DNA of 64,000 bases from JBDIAG01 sp963835085 (GCA_963835085.1 CAWIED010000001.1:3038001-3102000); one strand, 5' to 3'. Positions 1 to 8,301 are shown, counted from the stretch's first letter. The notes: generated from the sequence alone by a model not told the origin. Translations and numbers: made by a program.

Positions 1-968
1 GCGGAGACGACGGCCGAGACCACAGCGGAGATGTAGAACGAGCGGTTGATGGCCGACAGGCCTGACTCGCCGTGGCGGGCCTTGGTGATGAACACCCCGA
101 GCACGGCCGTCAAGGCACCGATGGCGGGCACGATGAGCGGGAAGACCAGGCCCTGGGAGCCGAAGGCTGCCTTGCCGAGGATGAGGGCGGCCACGAGCGT
201 GACCGCGTACGACTCGAACAGGTCGGCGGCCATGCCCGCGCAGTCGCCGACGTTGTCGCCGACGTTGTCGGCGATGGTGGCCGCATTGCGCGGGTCGTCC
301 TCGGGAATGCCCGCCTCGACCTTGCCCACGAGGTCGGCGCCAACATCGGCGGCCTTGGTGAAGATGCCGCCGCCGACGCGCATGAACATGGCGAGCAGTG
401 CGGCACCGAAGCCGAACCCTTCGAGTACGGCCGGGGCATCACCGCGGTAGATGACGACCACGATGGCGGCGCCCAGCAGCCCGAGGCCCACGGTAGCCAT
501 CCCCACGACGCCGCCGGTGCGGAAGGCGATGCGCATGCCCTCGTCACGACCCGACTCGCGGGCAGCTGCTGCGACTCGGACGTTGGCCCGGACTGCCAGC
601 GACATGCCCAGGTAACCGATGGAAGCCGAGAACAAGGCCCCCACCACGAAGAAGATGCTGCGGCCGATACGGATGCCGCCAGTGTCGGCCGGCAGCAGGA
701 ACAGCAGCGCGAAGACGAGGACGACGAAGATACCGAGGGTGCGGAACTGCCGGTTGAGGTAGGCGCTTGCCCCCTCTTGGACCGCCCGGCCGATCTCCTG
801 CATCTTGATGGTGCCTTCCCCGGCGGCAAGCACCTGGGAGCGGAAGACCACGGCCATGATCAGGGCGATGACACCGATGGCCGCGACCACCAGCACCAAG
901 GTGAGGTTGCCTCCCACCACTTCGACCACCGCCGCCCCAGTTTCAGGCACGGCTACGACACTCGACAT
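1..968 (-). CDS. hppA: Membrane-bound proton-translocating pyrophosphatase, N-terminal part (gene runs off the left edge)
   Basis: Couples hydrolysis of pyrophosphate to ion pumping across the membrane. About 322 residues are visible. They include several hydrophobic helices and the family's substrate-site signature, GADLVGKVEAGIPEDDPRN followed about ten residues later by DNVGDNVGDCAGMAADLFE, whose paired Asp clusters bind Mg-pyrophosphate. The start is an ATG at 968 preceded by a strong GGAGGA ribosome site. The residue that separates potassium-dependent from potassium-independent enzymes lies in the missing C-terminal half, so that class cannot be judged. No frame damage is seen in the visible part. 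Confidence 0.95.
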   Translation of the reverse strand, partial: MSSVVAVPETGAAVVEVVGGNLTLVLVVAAIGVIALIMAVVFRSQVLAAGEGTIKMQEIGRAVQEGASAYLNRQFRTLGIFVVLVFALLFLLPADTGGIRIGRSIFFVVGALFSASIGYLGMSLAVRANVRVAAAARESGRDEGMRIAFRTGGVVGMATVGLGLLGAAIVVVIYRGDAPAVLEGFGFGAALLAMFMRVGGGIFTKAADVGADLVGKVEAGIPEDDPRNAATIADNVGDNVGDCAGMAADLFESYAVTLVAALILGKAAFGSQGLVFPLIVPAIGALTAVLGVFITKARHGESGLSAINRSFYISAVVSAVVS

Positions 969-1273
969 TCGTCCTCCTCGACGGCACTGCAGGAATGGGG
1001 TGGAAATGTCCGAGCCCCCTGTTGGGCGGGGAGTCTACGCAGAGCGACGTGACGAGCCGAGAGGCGGTTAGGCAGATGTGCGTTGGGTCACAAAGATGGT
1101 CGGACAGACCAAAACCGTTCGAGACGGACCCGTGCTTGGACGCACAGCCGGACCTGTTGGACGCACCGTCGGACCTGACCGGGAGGACCCGAAGCCCCGA
1201 TGCACTGCGCGCGAGCGCACCCTCTGGACGGACCTTCATGCGCGTAGAGCCCGGCTCCGCCCACCCGGGTTAC

Positions 1274-1615
1274 TCAGACCTGGGACGAGAGTGCGGCAGC
1301 GACCGAGTCGTGGATGGGGAAGACCTTGGTGAGACCGGTGATGCGGAAGACCTTGAGGATCTTCTCCGAGGTGCACACCAGATGCAGCGAGCCGTCGTGC
1401 TGGCGGACCTTCTTCAGGCCGCCCACGAGCACACCCAGGCCTGTGGAGTCGAGGAAGTCGACGCCCTCCATGTCGACGATGAGCTGGTGCTGGCCCTCTC
1501 CGACGAGCTCGTTGAGCTTCTCGCGCAGCACAGGGGCTGTGTAGACGTCGATCTCGCCGCCGACGGTGACGATCGTGCGTCCGTCCTGCTCCCGGCTCGT
1601 GACGGAAAGGTCCAC
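1274..1615 (-). CDS. bldG: Anti-sigma factor antagonist, BldG type (STAS domain)
   Basis: A 113-residue single STAS domain. It has the segments GGEIDVYTAP, VDMEGVDFLDSTGLGVLVGG and FRITGLTKVFPIH, very close to what I recall of streptomycete BldG. The Ser of DSTGLG is the site phosphorylated by a partner anti-sigma kinase in this family; the unphosphorylated form binds the anti-sigma factor and frees the sigma factor. I chose GTG at 1615 because a GGAG lies six bases upstream and the protein then begins VDLSVTS as in BldG. The in-frame TTG at 1627 sits directly on the ribosome site. No anti-sigma kinase gene is adjacent. Confidence 0.9.
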   Translation of the reverse strand: MDLSVTSREQDGRTIVTVGGEIDVYTAPVLREKLNELVGEGQHQLIVDMEGVDFLDSTGLGVLVGGLKKVRQHDGSLHLVCTSEKILKVFRITGLTKVFPIHDSVAAALSSQV

Positions 1616-1944
1616 GTTCAACTCCAACTCCTCCGAGCACTGTCACCGTGCCTACCCCGAGGGCGGGGAAAGCCAAGCCGCGCTATCAAACTGTCTTACC
1701 GGGTATTCAATCATCCCGACGGGCGTCGATGCGACGCGACGAGGGGGCCGGACGGGTGCGCATTCGGCTATGACCGGCCTGGCGGGGCGCCAACCGGGCC
1801 GTCCGGTTGGGCACCACCAGTGTTACGTGAGGACACGCAAGCTCGTTGGAAGTAGCCTGAATCTGACGAAGTGATCCCGGGTACGAGTTAGCCCCCCGGC
1901 ATAAACGTCACCACGCTCGCCCAGAGGAAGTGGGGTACGTCGCG
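1616..1944. other. Divergent intergenic region between bldG and a membrane protein gene
   Basis: No convincing reading frame in this 329-bp stretch. It must hold the promoters of bldG (leftward) and of the small membrane protein (rightward). I see no clear palindrome or RNA structure. Confidence 0.5.
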
Positions 1945-2439
1945 ATGATTGTCTTCGGACTGCTGCTGTTGCTGCTAGTTGCCGCTGTGGTTGTGATCAT
2001 GGTGATGGCCGGCTCGGGGCATGTCACGATCGGCTGGGACGCGATCAACCTGCACTGGGAAGCCACGGCGCTCATGATCTTCGTGCTCGGTGCGGTCTCG
2101 CTGCTGGTGCTCGTGCTGGCCTTCGCCTGTCTCCGCAATGGCACTCGGCGCAGGTTCGCCAAGGGCCGGGAATTGCGCCGGCTCCGCAAGATCGAATCGA
2201 ATCAGCCGGCTCGGCCCACAGCTATGACCCAACCCACATCTGGCGGCGTCCGCACGGATGACACCGCAACCGTGCCGTCGAAAGCCGTGCCGTCGAAAGC
2301 CGTGCCGTCAACAGCGGTGCCGTCAACAGCGGTGCCGTCGAAAGCCGTGACGCCCCCGAGGGTAGATGCCGCCACGACGTCACGTGAGGACACGTCTGTC
2401 TACGGCCCGCGGGAAACCCAGCGTGGCGACGAGCCCTGA
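1945..2439 (+). CDS. Two-helix membrane protein with repetitive C-terminal tail
   Basis: About 164 residues. Two hydrophobic helices (roughly 2-22 and 42-62) are joined by a short loop, GSGHVTIGWDAINLHWEA, and followed by a basic juxtamembrane stretch, an arrangement like LapA-domain proteins. The tail contains five copies of VPSKA/VPSTA encoded by a 15-bp tandem repeat. The start is taken at ATG 1945; an in-frame GTG at 1930 is possible, but the AGAGGA motif is almost touching it. Function unknown; LapA-like topology is all I can claim. It is divergent from bldG and convergent with the Tad genes. Confidence 0.7.
   Translation: MIVFGLLLLLLVAAVVVIMVMAGSGHVTIGWDAINLHWEATALMIFVLGAVSLLVLVLAFACLRNGTRRRFAKGRELRRLRKIESNQPARPTAMTQPTSGGVRTDDTATVPSKAVPSKAVPSTAVPSTAVPSKAVTPPRVDAATTSREDTSVYGPRETQRGDEP
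2272..2346. repeat. Tandem repeat, 15-bp unit, five copies
   Basis: Unit GTGCCGTCGAAAGCC in two variants (the other is GTGCCGTCAACAGCG), arranged A-A-B-B-A. It encodes the VPSKA/VPSTA tail of the membrane protein. The reading frame is kept. Confidence 0.9.
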
Positions 2440-2463
2440 GCCTCTCGCCGCGATCCGGTCGGC

Positions 2464-3108
2464 TCAGGGTGGCAACCGCGCCCGGGCTCTGCCGACCGCC
2501 GGACCCACCTGAGCTCCCAACACTCCCGACACGACGACTTCCGTCGTGACAGCCACCGAGCCGTCAGAGCTGACCCGGCAACTGATGAGTTGTGCGCGGT
2601 TGACCGCGGCAACCCGTGCGGCCAGCCCGCTGGCCTCCCATGAGCATTCCGAGGCGCCGGCGGACGGCGGATCGATGTGCTGAGCCACCGCAAGGGCCGC
2701 CAGGTCGGCGGCCGACCCGGCTCGCTGGCTACCCGCCACGACCTGCGCAAGACCTGCCGCGCCCGCCAGCAGCACGATCAAGGCCGCCACACCGGCAAGC
2801 GTCAGGACGGTGCCGGACCCTTCATCGCCGCGTAGTCGGCGACGAGCACGCAATTGAAGACCAGTACGCAGGAGATCACTCTCAGGCGGACGGCGACCCG
2901 AACGCAGTTGATAAAGGGCGCGCAGTCCTTGAAGGGCACCCAGTCGACGACTTCCACACATTCGACGGTTTGCCCGCAGTCGACTTGCACGCAGTCGATA
3001 TCGGGCACGCAGTCGATGAAGGGCGCTCAGCCAGCGACCTGCACGCAGTTCACCACGGTTGTTCCGGGAGAGCTGTCGTCGTAGCCGAACCCGGGATCGT
3101 GTTGTCAT
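2464..3108 (-). CDS. TadE-like secreted pilus-locus protein (Rv3654c-like) with Arg/Leu-rich N-terminal extension
   Basis: A 214-residue protein. The C-terminal 120 residues are a typical Rv3654c-like TadE-like domain: GDEGSGTVLTLAGVAAL, one transmembrane helix, then QRAGSAADLAALAVAQ. The first 95 residues are a strange low-complexity stretch built from variations of RLRA/RLRANR. The ATG at 3108 overlaps the stop of tadE as ATGA, so the extension is translated unless an internal start is used, and I see none just before the helix. The family normally begins close to the GDxGxxT motif, so the extension is unusual. It is the last gene of the DUF4244-tadE unit. Confidence 0.8.
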   Translation of the reverse strand: MTTRSRVRLRRQLSRNNRGELRAGRWLSALHRLRARYRLRASRLRANRRMCGSRRLGALQGLRALYQLRSGRRPPESDLLRTGLQLRARRRLRGDEGSGTVLTLAGVAALIVLLAGAAGLAQVVAGSQRAGSAADLAALAVAQHIDPPSAGASECSWEASGLAARVAAVNRAQLISCRVSSDGSVAVTTEVVVSGVLGAQVGPAVGRARARLPP

Positions 3109-3566
3109 TGCGCGCCCGCACGAGCGTCGGCGCCCGGACCGAGGTCTTCCTCGGCGTCGACGCCTTCTGTGAGTGCCGTGGCGGCGGCCCGCACGATGAT
3201 CGTCGGTCGGCCGGGCAGGGGAAGGCGCACCGGCCGGCTGACGCTCACAACCGACAGATCCCAGCCCTCGTGGTCGATCGAAGCGGCTACACCGGTGTGC
3301 GCTTCAGGACCCACGGCTTGGTCGACGAACCGAGAGACGTCGGCGGACGTGCCGCCACGGGCGAGCAGCCGAGCGCCGGCAGAGGCGGCGCCCATCACCT
3401 GAAGCTGGGCGACGACAGCGCTGCCTAGCCCGAGCAGGGCCGCCAGCACGATGACGAGGGAGCACACACCCACAGACAGTTCGACCGTCACGGCTCCGGC
3501 GTCACCGGCCTCCAGGCATCCGGGCTGCTCTGCATGTCGACTGGAGCGCCCGCCCGCGACGGACAT
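3105..3566 (-). CDS. tadE: TadE-family pseudopilin-like protein
   Basis: A 153-residue protein with the TadE signature GAVTVELSVGVCSLVIVLA, a single N-terminal transmembrane helix, then a soluble C-terminal part. Such proteins are minor components of Flp/Tad pili. The ATG at 3566 lies one base after the DUF4244 stop (3568-3570), and the 3' end overlaps the next gene by four bases, so translation is probably coupled. The same frame is open much further upstream (to 4202), but that upstream part is the shadow of the DUF4244 repeats. Confidence 0.85.
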   Translation of the reverse strand: MSVAGGRSSRHAEQPGCLEAGDAGAVTVELSVGVCSLVIVLAALLGLGSAVVAQLQVMGAASAGARLLARGGTSADVSRFVDQAVGPEAHTGVAASIDHEGWDLSVVSVSRPVRLPLPGRPTIIVRAAATALTEGVDAEEDLGPGADARAGAQ

Positions 3567-3567
3567 C

Positions 3568-4050
3568 TCAGGCCGTGCCCAGTGCCCGCTGGATGATGCC
3601 AAGCAAGAGGCCACGCACTTCGTCGCTGCGCAGGATCGTGAGCAGCAGTGCGGCGAAGGCACAGGCGGCCAAGGTGGCGATGGCGTACTCCGCAGTGGCC
3701 ATGCCATCGTCTGAGCCCAAGATGCCGGTGGCGCCATCGCGCCCGAGGTCGAGGCTGTTCTCGACACCTGCGCCGTTCTCGACACCTGCGCCGTTCTCGA
3801 CACCTGCGCCGTTCTCGACACCTGCGCCGTTCTCGACACCTGCGCCGTTCTCGACACCTGCGCCGTTCTCGACACCTGCGCCGTTCTCGACACCTGCCCT
3901 GTTCTCGAACCTTGCGCTGCTCTCGACACCTGCGCTGCTCTCGAGACTTGCGCCACGGTCGAACCCGGCGACGCTGTCGGGAGCGATGTCGCTCTCGAGA
4001 TCGCTGCCGTTTTCGACATCCACAGCGCTATCGGTGTTGGTAACGAACAT
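3568..4050 (-). CDS. DUF4244 Flp-pilin-like protein with GVENGA hexapeptide repeats
   Basis: 160 residues. The C-terminal 50 residues are the DUF4244 core: DDGMATAEYAIATLAACAFA with a transmembrane helix, then VRGLLLGIIQRALGTA. This is the small pilin-like protein of actinobacterial Tad loci, and MATAEYA resembles a prepilin cleavage region. The N-terminal two thirds are low complexity, with seven GVENGA units plus degenerate SLESS/GVESS copies. The start ATG at 4050 has a clear GGGAGGA site six bases upstream. It is the first gene of the downstream Tad unit, with a shared promoter element at 4139-4183. Family members are normally much shorter, so the repeat block is an insertion. Confidence 0.85.
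   Translation of the reverse strand: MFVTNTDSAVDVENGSDLESDIAPDSVAGFDRGASLESSAGVESSARFENRAGVENGAGVENGAGVENGAGVENGAGVENGAGVENGAGVENGAGVENSLDLGRDGATGILGSDDGMATAEYAIATLAACAFAALLLTILRSDEVRGLLLGIIQRALGTA
3757..3900. repeat. Tandem repeat, 18-bp unit, seven exact copies plus a degenerate eighth
   Basis: Unit GTTCTCGACACCTGCGCC on the plus strand. Further decayed copies continue to about 3955. It lies inside the DUF4244 gene and preserves frame because the unit is six codons. Copy-number change would lengthen or shorten the exposed linker without breaking the protein. Confidence 0.95.
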
Positions 4051-4138
4051 GATGTCCTCCCAAGGGGTTTCGTCGGTCTGACTGACCAGACGGCCAGCCT
4101 GACCGCAATGAAGCCCTCCCGTCCCGGTCTCCTCGGCG

Positions 4139-4183
4139 GTTGTGTACAAACCTCGGGCCGCGAGCGCCTGTGGACACCAGGTT
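4139..4183 (-). promoter_or_regulatory. Two-part regulatory element upstream of the DUF4244-tadE unit (copy 1)
   Basis: On the plus strand GTTGTGTACAAA begins at 4139 and CCTGTGGACACCAGGTT begins at 4167. The identical 17-mer occurs upstream of ssd (8379-8395), again exactly 28 bases after a GTTGTG.ACAA box. In transcription direction the 17-mer is distal and the palindromic box proximal, 88 bases from the start codon. The nearest similarity I can see is to actinobacterial DnaA boxes (TTGTCCACA with one mismatch), but a dedicated regulator is equally possible. Confidence 0.7.
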
Positions 4184-4209
4184 GAGCGCAGGTGCGCCGC
4201 ACGTGTCCG

Positions 4210-5064
4210 TCATCGCAGGAAGTCCGCGGCGAGGGAGATCACGACCGGGGTGACGCCGACAGCCAGAAACGCGGGCAGAGCGCAGATCCCGAGCGGCAGT
4301 ACCAGACGCACCGGGAGCCGGGCCGCAGCTGCTTCCCGTTCACGTCGACGCCGACGGCGTTCAGCGTCCGCTCCGGCGCGGAGCACGGCGCCGGCCTGCC
4401 CGCCGGCGGCGAGGCAGACCTCCATAAGCCGGCGGATGAGGTCGATCGCCACGGCTACCTCAGACTGGCCAGGGTCGGGACTACGTGCTCCGGTCGTGCT
4501 CGGCGATGGCTGCCAGGCCAGGTCGCCCGCAGCCCCGAGGAGCATGGCTGCTCCTGCCTGACGTAGAGCCTCCCCGAGCTGGCCACCCATGGCCACGCCC
4601 ACGCTGCGCACCGCCGCTCCGACAGGAACGCCTGAGGCGAGTGCTGCGGCGAGCAGGTCGAGTGCTAACGCAACGTCGAGCCCCGGGCTTTGCAGACGTG
4701 CGCCCGAAGCCTCCCCGGGTGACGATCCAACACCTGACAACTCCGGGCTCGAGCCAACTGGACCTGCCAGAGCCGGGCCAGACCACACCGGACCACGCGA
4801 GCCCGAGCCCCCCACCGTGAGACCGCTGACGGCGCGCCCGTTGGCATCGCGACCGTCGACATCGCGGACGCCGACATCGCGGACGCCGACATCGCGGACG
4901 CCGGCATCGCGGTCGTCGGCGGCATCGTTGTAGGCGTGGCCATTACCCCCTGTCCGAGTTGACCCCGCCTGCATGAACCTCGTCAGTTGTCGGAGTCGGA
5001 CGACCTTGCCCGTCGGTATCGACAGCGCCAGCGCGACCAGAACCCCCACCGCCAGTGCGATCAC
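4210..5064 (-). CDS. tadC: Tad secretion inner-membrane protein, TadC (type II secretion F domain)
   Basis: About 284 residues: an N-terminal helix, a long Gly/Ser/Asp-rich linker, a GspF-type cytoplasmic helical domain (DVALALDLLAAALASGVPVG onward), and C-terminal transmembrane helices (PLGICALPAFLAVGVTPV). With TadB it forms the platform on which the TadA ATPase works. GTG at 5064 overlaps the tadB stop as GTGA; in-frame GTGs at 5097 and 5100 and a start at 5145 are alternatives. The linker carries DVGVRD-type repeats that other family members lack. Confidence 0.85.
   Translation of the reverse strand: MIALAVGVLVALALSIPTGKVVRLRQLTRFMQAGSTRTGGNGHAYNDAADDRDAGVRDVGVRDVGVRDVDGRDANGRAVSGLTVGGSGSRGPVWSGPALAGPVGSSPELSGVGSSPGEASGARLQSPGLDVALALDLLAAALASGVPVGAAVRSVGVAMGGQLGEALRQAGAAMLLGAAGDLAWQPSPSTTGARSPDPGQSEVAVAIDLIRRLMEVCLAAGGQAGAVLRAGADAERRRRRREREAAAARLPVRLVLPLGICALPAFLAVGVTPVVISLAADFLR
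4843..4925. repeat. Tandem repeat, 15-bp unit, about three exact and two degenerate copies
   Basis: Unit GACATCGCGGACGCC on the plus strand, encoding RDVGV/RDVDG on the minus strand, in the linker of tadC. Confidence 0.85.
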
Positions 5065-5936
5065 CGGGTCGCCGTAGCGAGCAGCCGCCGGCTCCACCAC
5101 CAGCCAAGACAGGTCGCGCCGAGGCCGATGGCCAGACAGGCCCAACCCAGCGGACGGCCGAGCAGCACCTCGAAGACATTGACACCGAGGGCATAGCCGA
5201 GGCCGACGCCCACCAATGGCAGCGCCAGCAACACCCTGACGGTCGCCGTAGGCCCGGCAAGGGCCGCGGCTATGGCGCCCTGGGCGTCGAGATCGTCGGC
5301 CACGGTCACCGCTAGTCGTTCGAGGGCGGCGGCAACCGGTGCGCCGGTGAGATCGGCGACGCGCCAGGTAGCGGCCAAGGAATGCAGGGCTGGCACCTCA
5401 GCGAGGGTGCAAGCCACCGGCTCGCCTCTGCCTGCACGAGCTGCGGCTCGGCGTAGAGCGGTACCGATGTCGTCGTCACCACCGTTGGCCGCCACGTAGG
5501 CCAGCGCCGTCGGCCGGGAGACACCTGCCCGGGCCAGCCCCGCCAACTGGCTGACGATCGCCACCAGATCACTTGCAGTCGTGCACCGTCGCCCCCTGCG
5601 GAACAGCCGGCCTAGCTTCGTCACCAAAGCTGACCCAGGCGTGCGGGCGCCACCGGAGGAGACCGACTCCGTCGTCGGAGCATCGGGTTCGGCGGGCAGG
5701 GGCGCCCTCGCGCCGTCAGGTATCAACCCCCTATGCCTTAAGCCGTCGTGCAGGCATCCTTCGTGCAAGCCTCCTTCGCGCATCGACCCATCGCGCATCG
5801 GCCCATCCGCAATCGCCCCGTCCTTCATCAGAGCGCGGGGTGAATCCATCAACTCGGCAAGGCGCTCGCGGGCCTTGGCCCGGGAAGGGAGCAGGAACAG
5901 CGTGGCGACGATCAGACCCACCAACCAGCCGGTCAT
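5061..5936 (-). CDS. tadB: Tad secretion inner-membrane protein, TadB (type II secretion F domain)
   Basis: 291 residues: an N-terminal helix (WLVGLIVATLFLLP), a linker with short DG-rich repeats (MRDGSMREGGLHEGCLHDG), a helical GspF domain (residues about 110-220), and two C-terminal helices. ATG at 5936 overlaps the tadA stop as ATGA, and its own stop overlaps tadC as GTGA, so the four Tad genes are translationally coupled. The repeats near residues 38-65 (DNA about 5740-5830) are degenerate and in frame. Confidence 0.88.
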   Translation of the reverse strand: MTGWLVGLIVATLFLLPSRAKARERLAELMDSPRALMKDGAIADGPMRDGSMREGGLHEGCLHDGLRHRGLIPDGARAPLPAEPDAPTTESVSSGGARTPGSALVTKLGRLFRRGRRCTTASDLVAIVSQLAGLARAGVSRPTALAYVAANGGDDDIGTALRRAAARAGRGEPVACTLAEVPALHSLAATWRVADLTGAPVAAALERLAVTVADDLDAQGAIAAALAGPTATVRVLLALPLVGVGLGYALGVNVFEVLLGRPLGWACLAIGLGATCLGWWWSRRLLATATR

Positions 5937-7135
5937 GGTGGATCTCCAGTCCATCCGATGAGGCGGGCTAGTTGCGGCCAGCCTTCCCCCACAGTCGTGG
6001 TCGACGCCTGGTGGGCCAAGGCCGGCACCACCCGCACACCATCGACGCTGTCGGAGACGACGCCGATGGTGGTCAGGCGCCTGACTCCGCGGGCGTCTCG
6101 CTGCAGATGCACGACGGCGGCCAAGCCTGAGGCCAATTGACGTTGCAGGGCCAGCCGCGGCACACCGGCGAGCAAACCGAGCGCCTCCAGCCGAGCCGGC
6201 ACATCGACGGCGCTGTTGGCGTGAACGGTGCCGCAGCCACTGTGCCCAGTGTTGAGAGCCGTGAGCAGATCTGTGACCTCAGCCCCGCGGCATTCACCCA
6301 CAACGATGCGATCGGGGCGCATACGCAAGGCCTGACGGACGAGTTCTGACATTGCAACGGCGCCGGCACCCTCGGCGTTGGAACGCCTGGCCTGAATCGA
6401 CATCCGGTGTGCCACAGCAGGTTCCAGCTCTGCGGTGTCTTCGATGATGACCAGGCGATCGGCTGGCGCGGCTTCGGCCAGCAGTGCCCCGAGCACGGTG
6501 GTCTTGCCGGTACCCGTGCCGCCACTGACGAGAAAACCGACTCTGGCCCGCACCAAGGCCCTGAGCACCTCGCACCACGTCGCCGGCACACACCCGCCCG
6601 CCACCAGTTCAGCCAGCTGGAGGAATGCTCGCGAGGGGATCCGGAGACTGATCGCCGTTCCCGAGACGGCCACAGGAGGCAGGACGGCGTGCAGCCGCAC
6701 GCCGCCGGGCAGGCGAGCGTCCACACAGGGGCTCGCGTCGTCTAGACGGCGGCCGGAGACGGCCGCAAGCCGCACCGCCAGCGCCCTGACCTCAACCTCT
6801 GAGCCGAGGTCGAGGTCTTCCCGATCGAGCCCGGCTCCCCTGTCGGCCCACACCTCGCGCGGACCGTTGACCAAGATGTCGGTGACGCCGTCCTGCCGGG
6901 CGAGCGCCTCCAGCGGTCCGAGACCGGTGAGTTCATCCCCGAGGCTGTGGCTGGTGCGCAGGACGTCTGCCGCTGCGTGCCAACCGCGGTGCCGGCCCGT
7001 CGTGGGGCCGCTCGTGAGCGCATCGGCTACTTCGGCGGGTGTGCCGCCCTGGTCACGCTGGCTGAGAATGGCCCGCACCTGGACGAGCAGGGCCGCATCG
7101 GGGGCGGTCACAGCCGGATCCAGTCGAGCAGGCAT
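5933..7135 (-). CDS. tadA: Tad pilus assembly ATPase TadA/CpaF
   Basis: About 400 residues, a type II/IV secretion ATPase. Walker A is GGTGTGKTT (about 205-213), Walker B region LVIIEDTAEL, His/Asp box MRPDRIVVGECRGAEV, then HSGCGTVHANSA. It powers assembly of Flp pili with TadB and TadC. Two starts are plausible: ATG 7135, or GTG 7111, which overlaps the ssd stop as GTGA in the style of the rest of the operon. The N-terminal domain is short, as usual for actinobacterial TadA. All catalytic motifs look intact. Confidence 0.92.
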   Translation of the reverse strand: MPARLDPAVTAPDAALLVQVRAILSQRDQGGTPAEVADALTSGPTTGRHRGWHAAADVLRTSHSLGDELTGLGPLEALARQDGVTDILVNGPREVWADRGAGLDREDLDLGSEVEVRALAVRLAAVSGRRLDDASPCVDARLPGGVRLHAVLPPVAVSGTAISLRIPSRAFLQLAELVAGGCVPATWCEVLRALVRARVGFLVSGGTGTGKTTVLGALLAEAAPADRLVIIEDTAELEPAVAHRMSIQARRSNAEGAGAVAMSELVRQALRMRPDRIVVGECRGAEVTDLLTALNTGHSGCGTVHANSAVDVPARLEALGLLAGVPRLALQRQLASGLAAVVHLQRDARGVRRLTTIGVVSDSVDGVRVVPALAHQASTTTVGEGWPQLARLIGWTGDPP

Positions 7136-8301
7136 CCGACGGTTGTGGCGAGACCGGCGCCCGTCAGCATGTGGTGGAGCCGTCCTTGGTCGGAGGCTCC
7201 CTTGAGACCACGAACATCGCCCACCTCGGCGACTACCTCGAGCTGCCATCCGCGCAGTGCCGCATTCACCTCAGCGGTGGAGAGCCCGGCTCCGCGATTG
7301 CCCGAGCGCCGCACGACGACCCCGACTCGACGGCTACCGTGCGGACGCGTCTGAGCGTGGGTCGGCGGCCCGTCGAGCCTGGCGAGGTAACGGCCGGCCG
7401 AGACAACACCTGCTACGTCGGCCGGCACCACGAGCACCGTCGCCGTCAACCAGTGCCAGGGCGCGTGAGCGGTGCCACGGCCCAGGTCGAGCACGGTCAG
7501 CCGAGCCTGCGAACGCGCCCATCTGACAACGGCGCGAACCGCTTCGGCATTCGGCTCAGGGCCGCCATCGCCCCGGATGACGTGCCGGGTCAGGTAGGGG
7601 ACGTCGTGCCAGCTGGGCAGCACGTGACCCAAAGGTGTTGCCACAAGCGGGGAGTCGAGGCCTCGTAGATCAGCCCAATGCAGGCCCTGCTCGGGCGGGC
7701 CGTCGAGCAGAGTGTCTAACCCAGGCGAGGCGGGGTCGAGATCGAGGAGCACGGCGGGCAGGCCCGCGTCCGGCTGGGCGCCTCGTGCCTGCCGATGGGC
7801 TCGCGCCACGAGGGCGACGGACAGTGTGGTGGTGCCGGCACCACCGGCAGTGCCGATGACGCCGACCACCGGACCGCGAGGCGGATTGGCGGCCTCCGCC
7901 AGCAGCTCGATGAGCCGATCGCGCCCGTCTGGCAGGGCTATCGTCTCGGCAGGATGAGGCGTGGGAGATAGTGGCAGTCCGTCGAGAGTGAGCCGAATCA
8001 GGCTCTCGGCATAGGGAACGGTGCTCGCATCGACGTCTGGCCCCACCAGCACCAGGCATGGGCCGAGCCCGTAGCCGCCCGCGCCGCCAGGAGAGGGCTC
8101 GACTGGTGCGGATGCTTGATCTGGTGGCGGGGCCTGGGTCAGCGTCACACCCACTGCCCGGGCCAGCAGAGCGATCTCGCAGGACAGGCTGTCGATAGCG
8201 GTGAACAGCACAACTCTCCGGGCGTGGACACCTGGGCGGCCCACTGCGGGCGAGCCGGCCGCGGGCGTCGGGCGTTGCGGAAGGTAGGTAAGGATGGACA
8301 C
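7108..8301 (-). CDS. ssd: Septum-site-determining-like protein Ssd (CpaE/MinD-family, Rv3660c-like)
   Basis: 397 residues. The N-terminal part is receiver-like (VVLFTAIDSLSCEIALLA), followed by a ParA/MinD-type ATPase fold beginning VVGVIGTAGGAGTTTLSVAL. The P-loop lacks the signature lysines of the deviant Walker motif (GTAGGAGTTT), so ATP hydrolysis is doubtful. In Caulobacter CpaE positions the pilus machine, and in mycobacteria Rv3660c affects septation. It is the first gene of the ssd-tadABC unit, with the shared two-part element 50 bases upstream and a 6C RNA farther upstream. Confidence 0.87.
   Translation of the reverse strand: MSILTYLPQRPTPAAGSPAVGRPGVHARRVVLFTAIDSLSCEIALLARAVGVTLTQAPPPDQASAPVEPSPGGAGGYGLGPCLVLVGPDVDASTVPYAESLIRLTLDGLPLSPTPHPAETIALPDGRDRLIELLAEAANPPRGPVVGVIGTAGGAGTTTLSVALVARAHRQARGAQPDAGLPAVLLDLDPASPGLDTLLDGPPEQGLHWADLRGLDSPLVATPLGHVLPSWHDVPYLTRHVIRGDGGPEPNAEAVRAVVRWARSQARLTVLDLGRGTAHAPWHWLTATVLVVPADVAGVVSAGRYLARLDGPPTHAQTRPHGSRRVGVVVRRSGNRGAGLSTAEVNAALRGWQLEVVAEVGDVRGLKGASDQGRLHHMLTGAGLATTVGCLLDWIRL

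Noticed and set aside
72..1052. Long open frame on the plus strand opposite hppA
   Set aside because: The minus strand encodes a clear pyrophosphatase; the plus frame is low-complexity His/Asp/Gly sequence, as expected of a shadow in high-GC DNA.
3757..3900. Repeat array as a possible CRISPR
   Set aside because: The 18-bp units are contiguous with no spacers and encode a hexapeptide in frame.
3567..4202. Upstream extension of tadE to a 365-residue protein
   Set aside because: The added part is the out-of-frame shadow of the DUF4244 repeats; ATG 3566 gives the expected TadE length.
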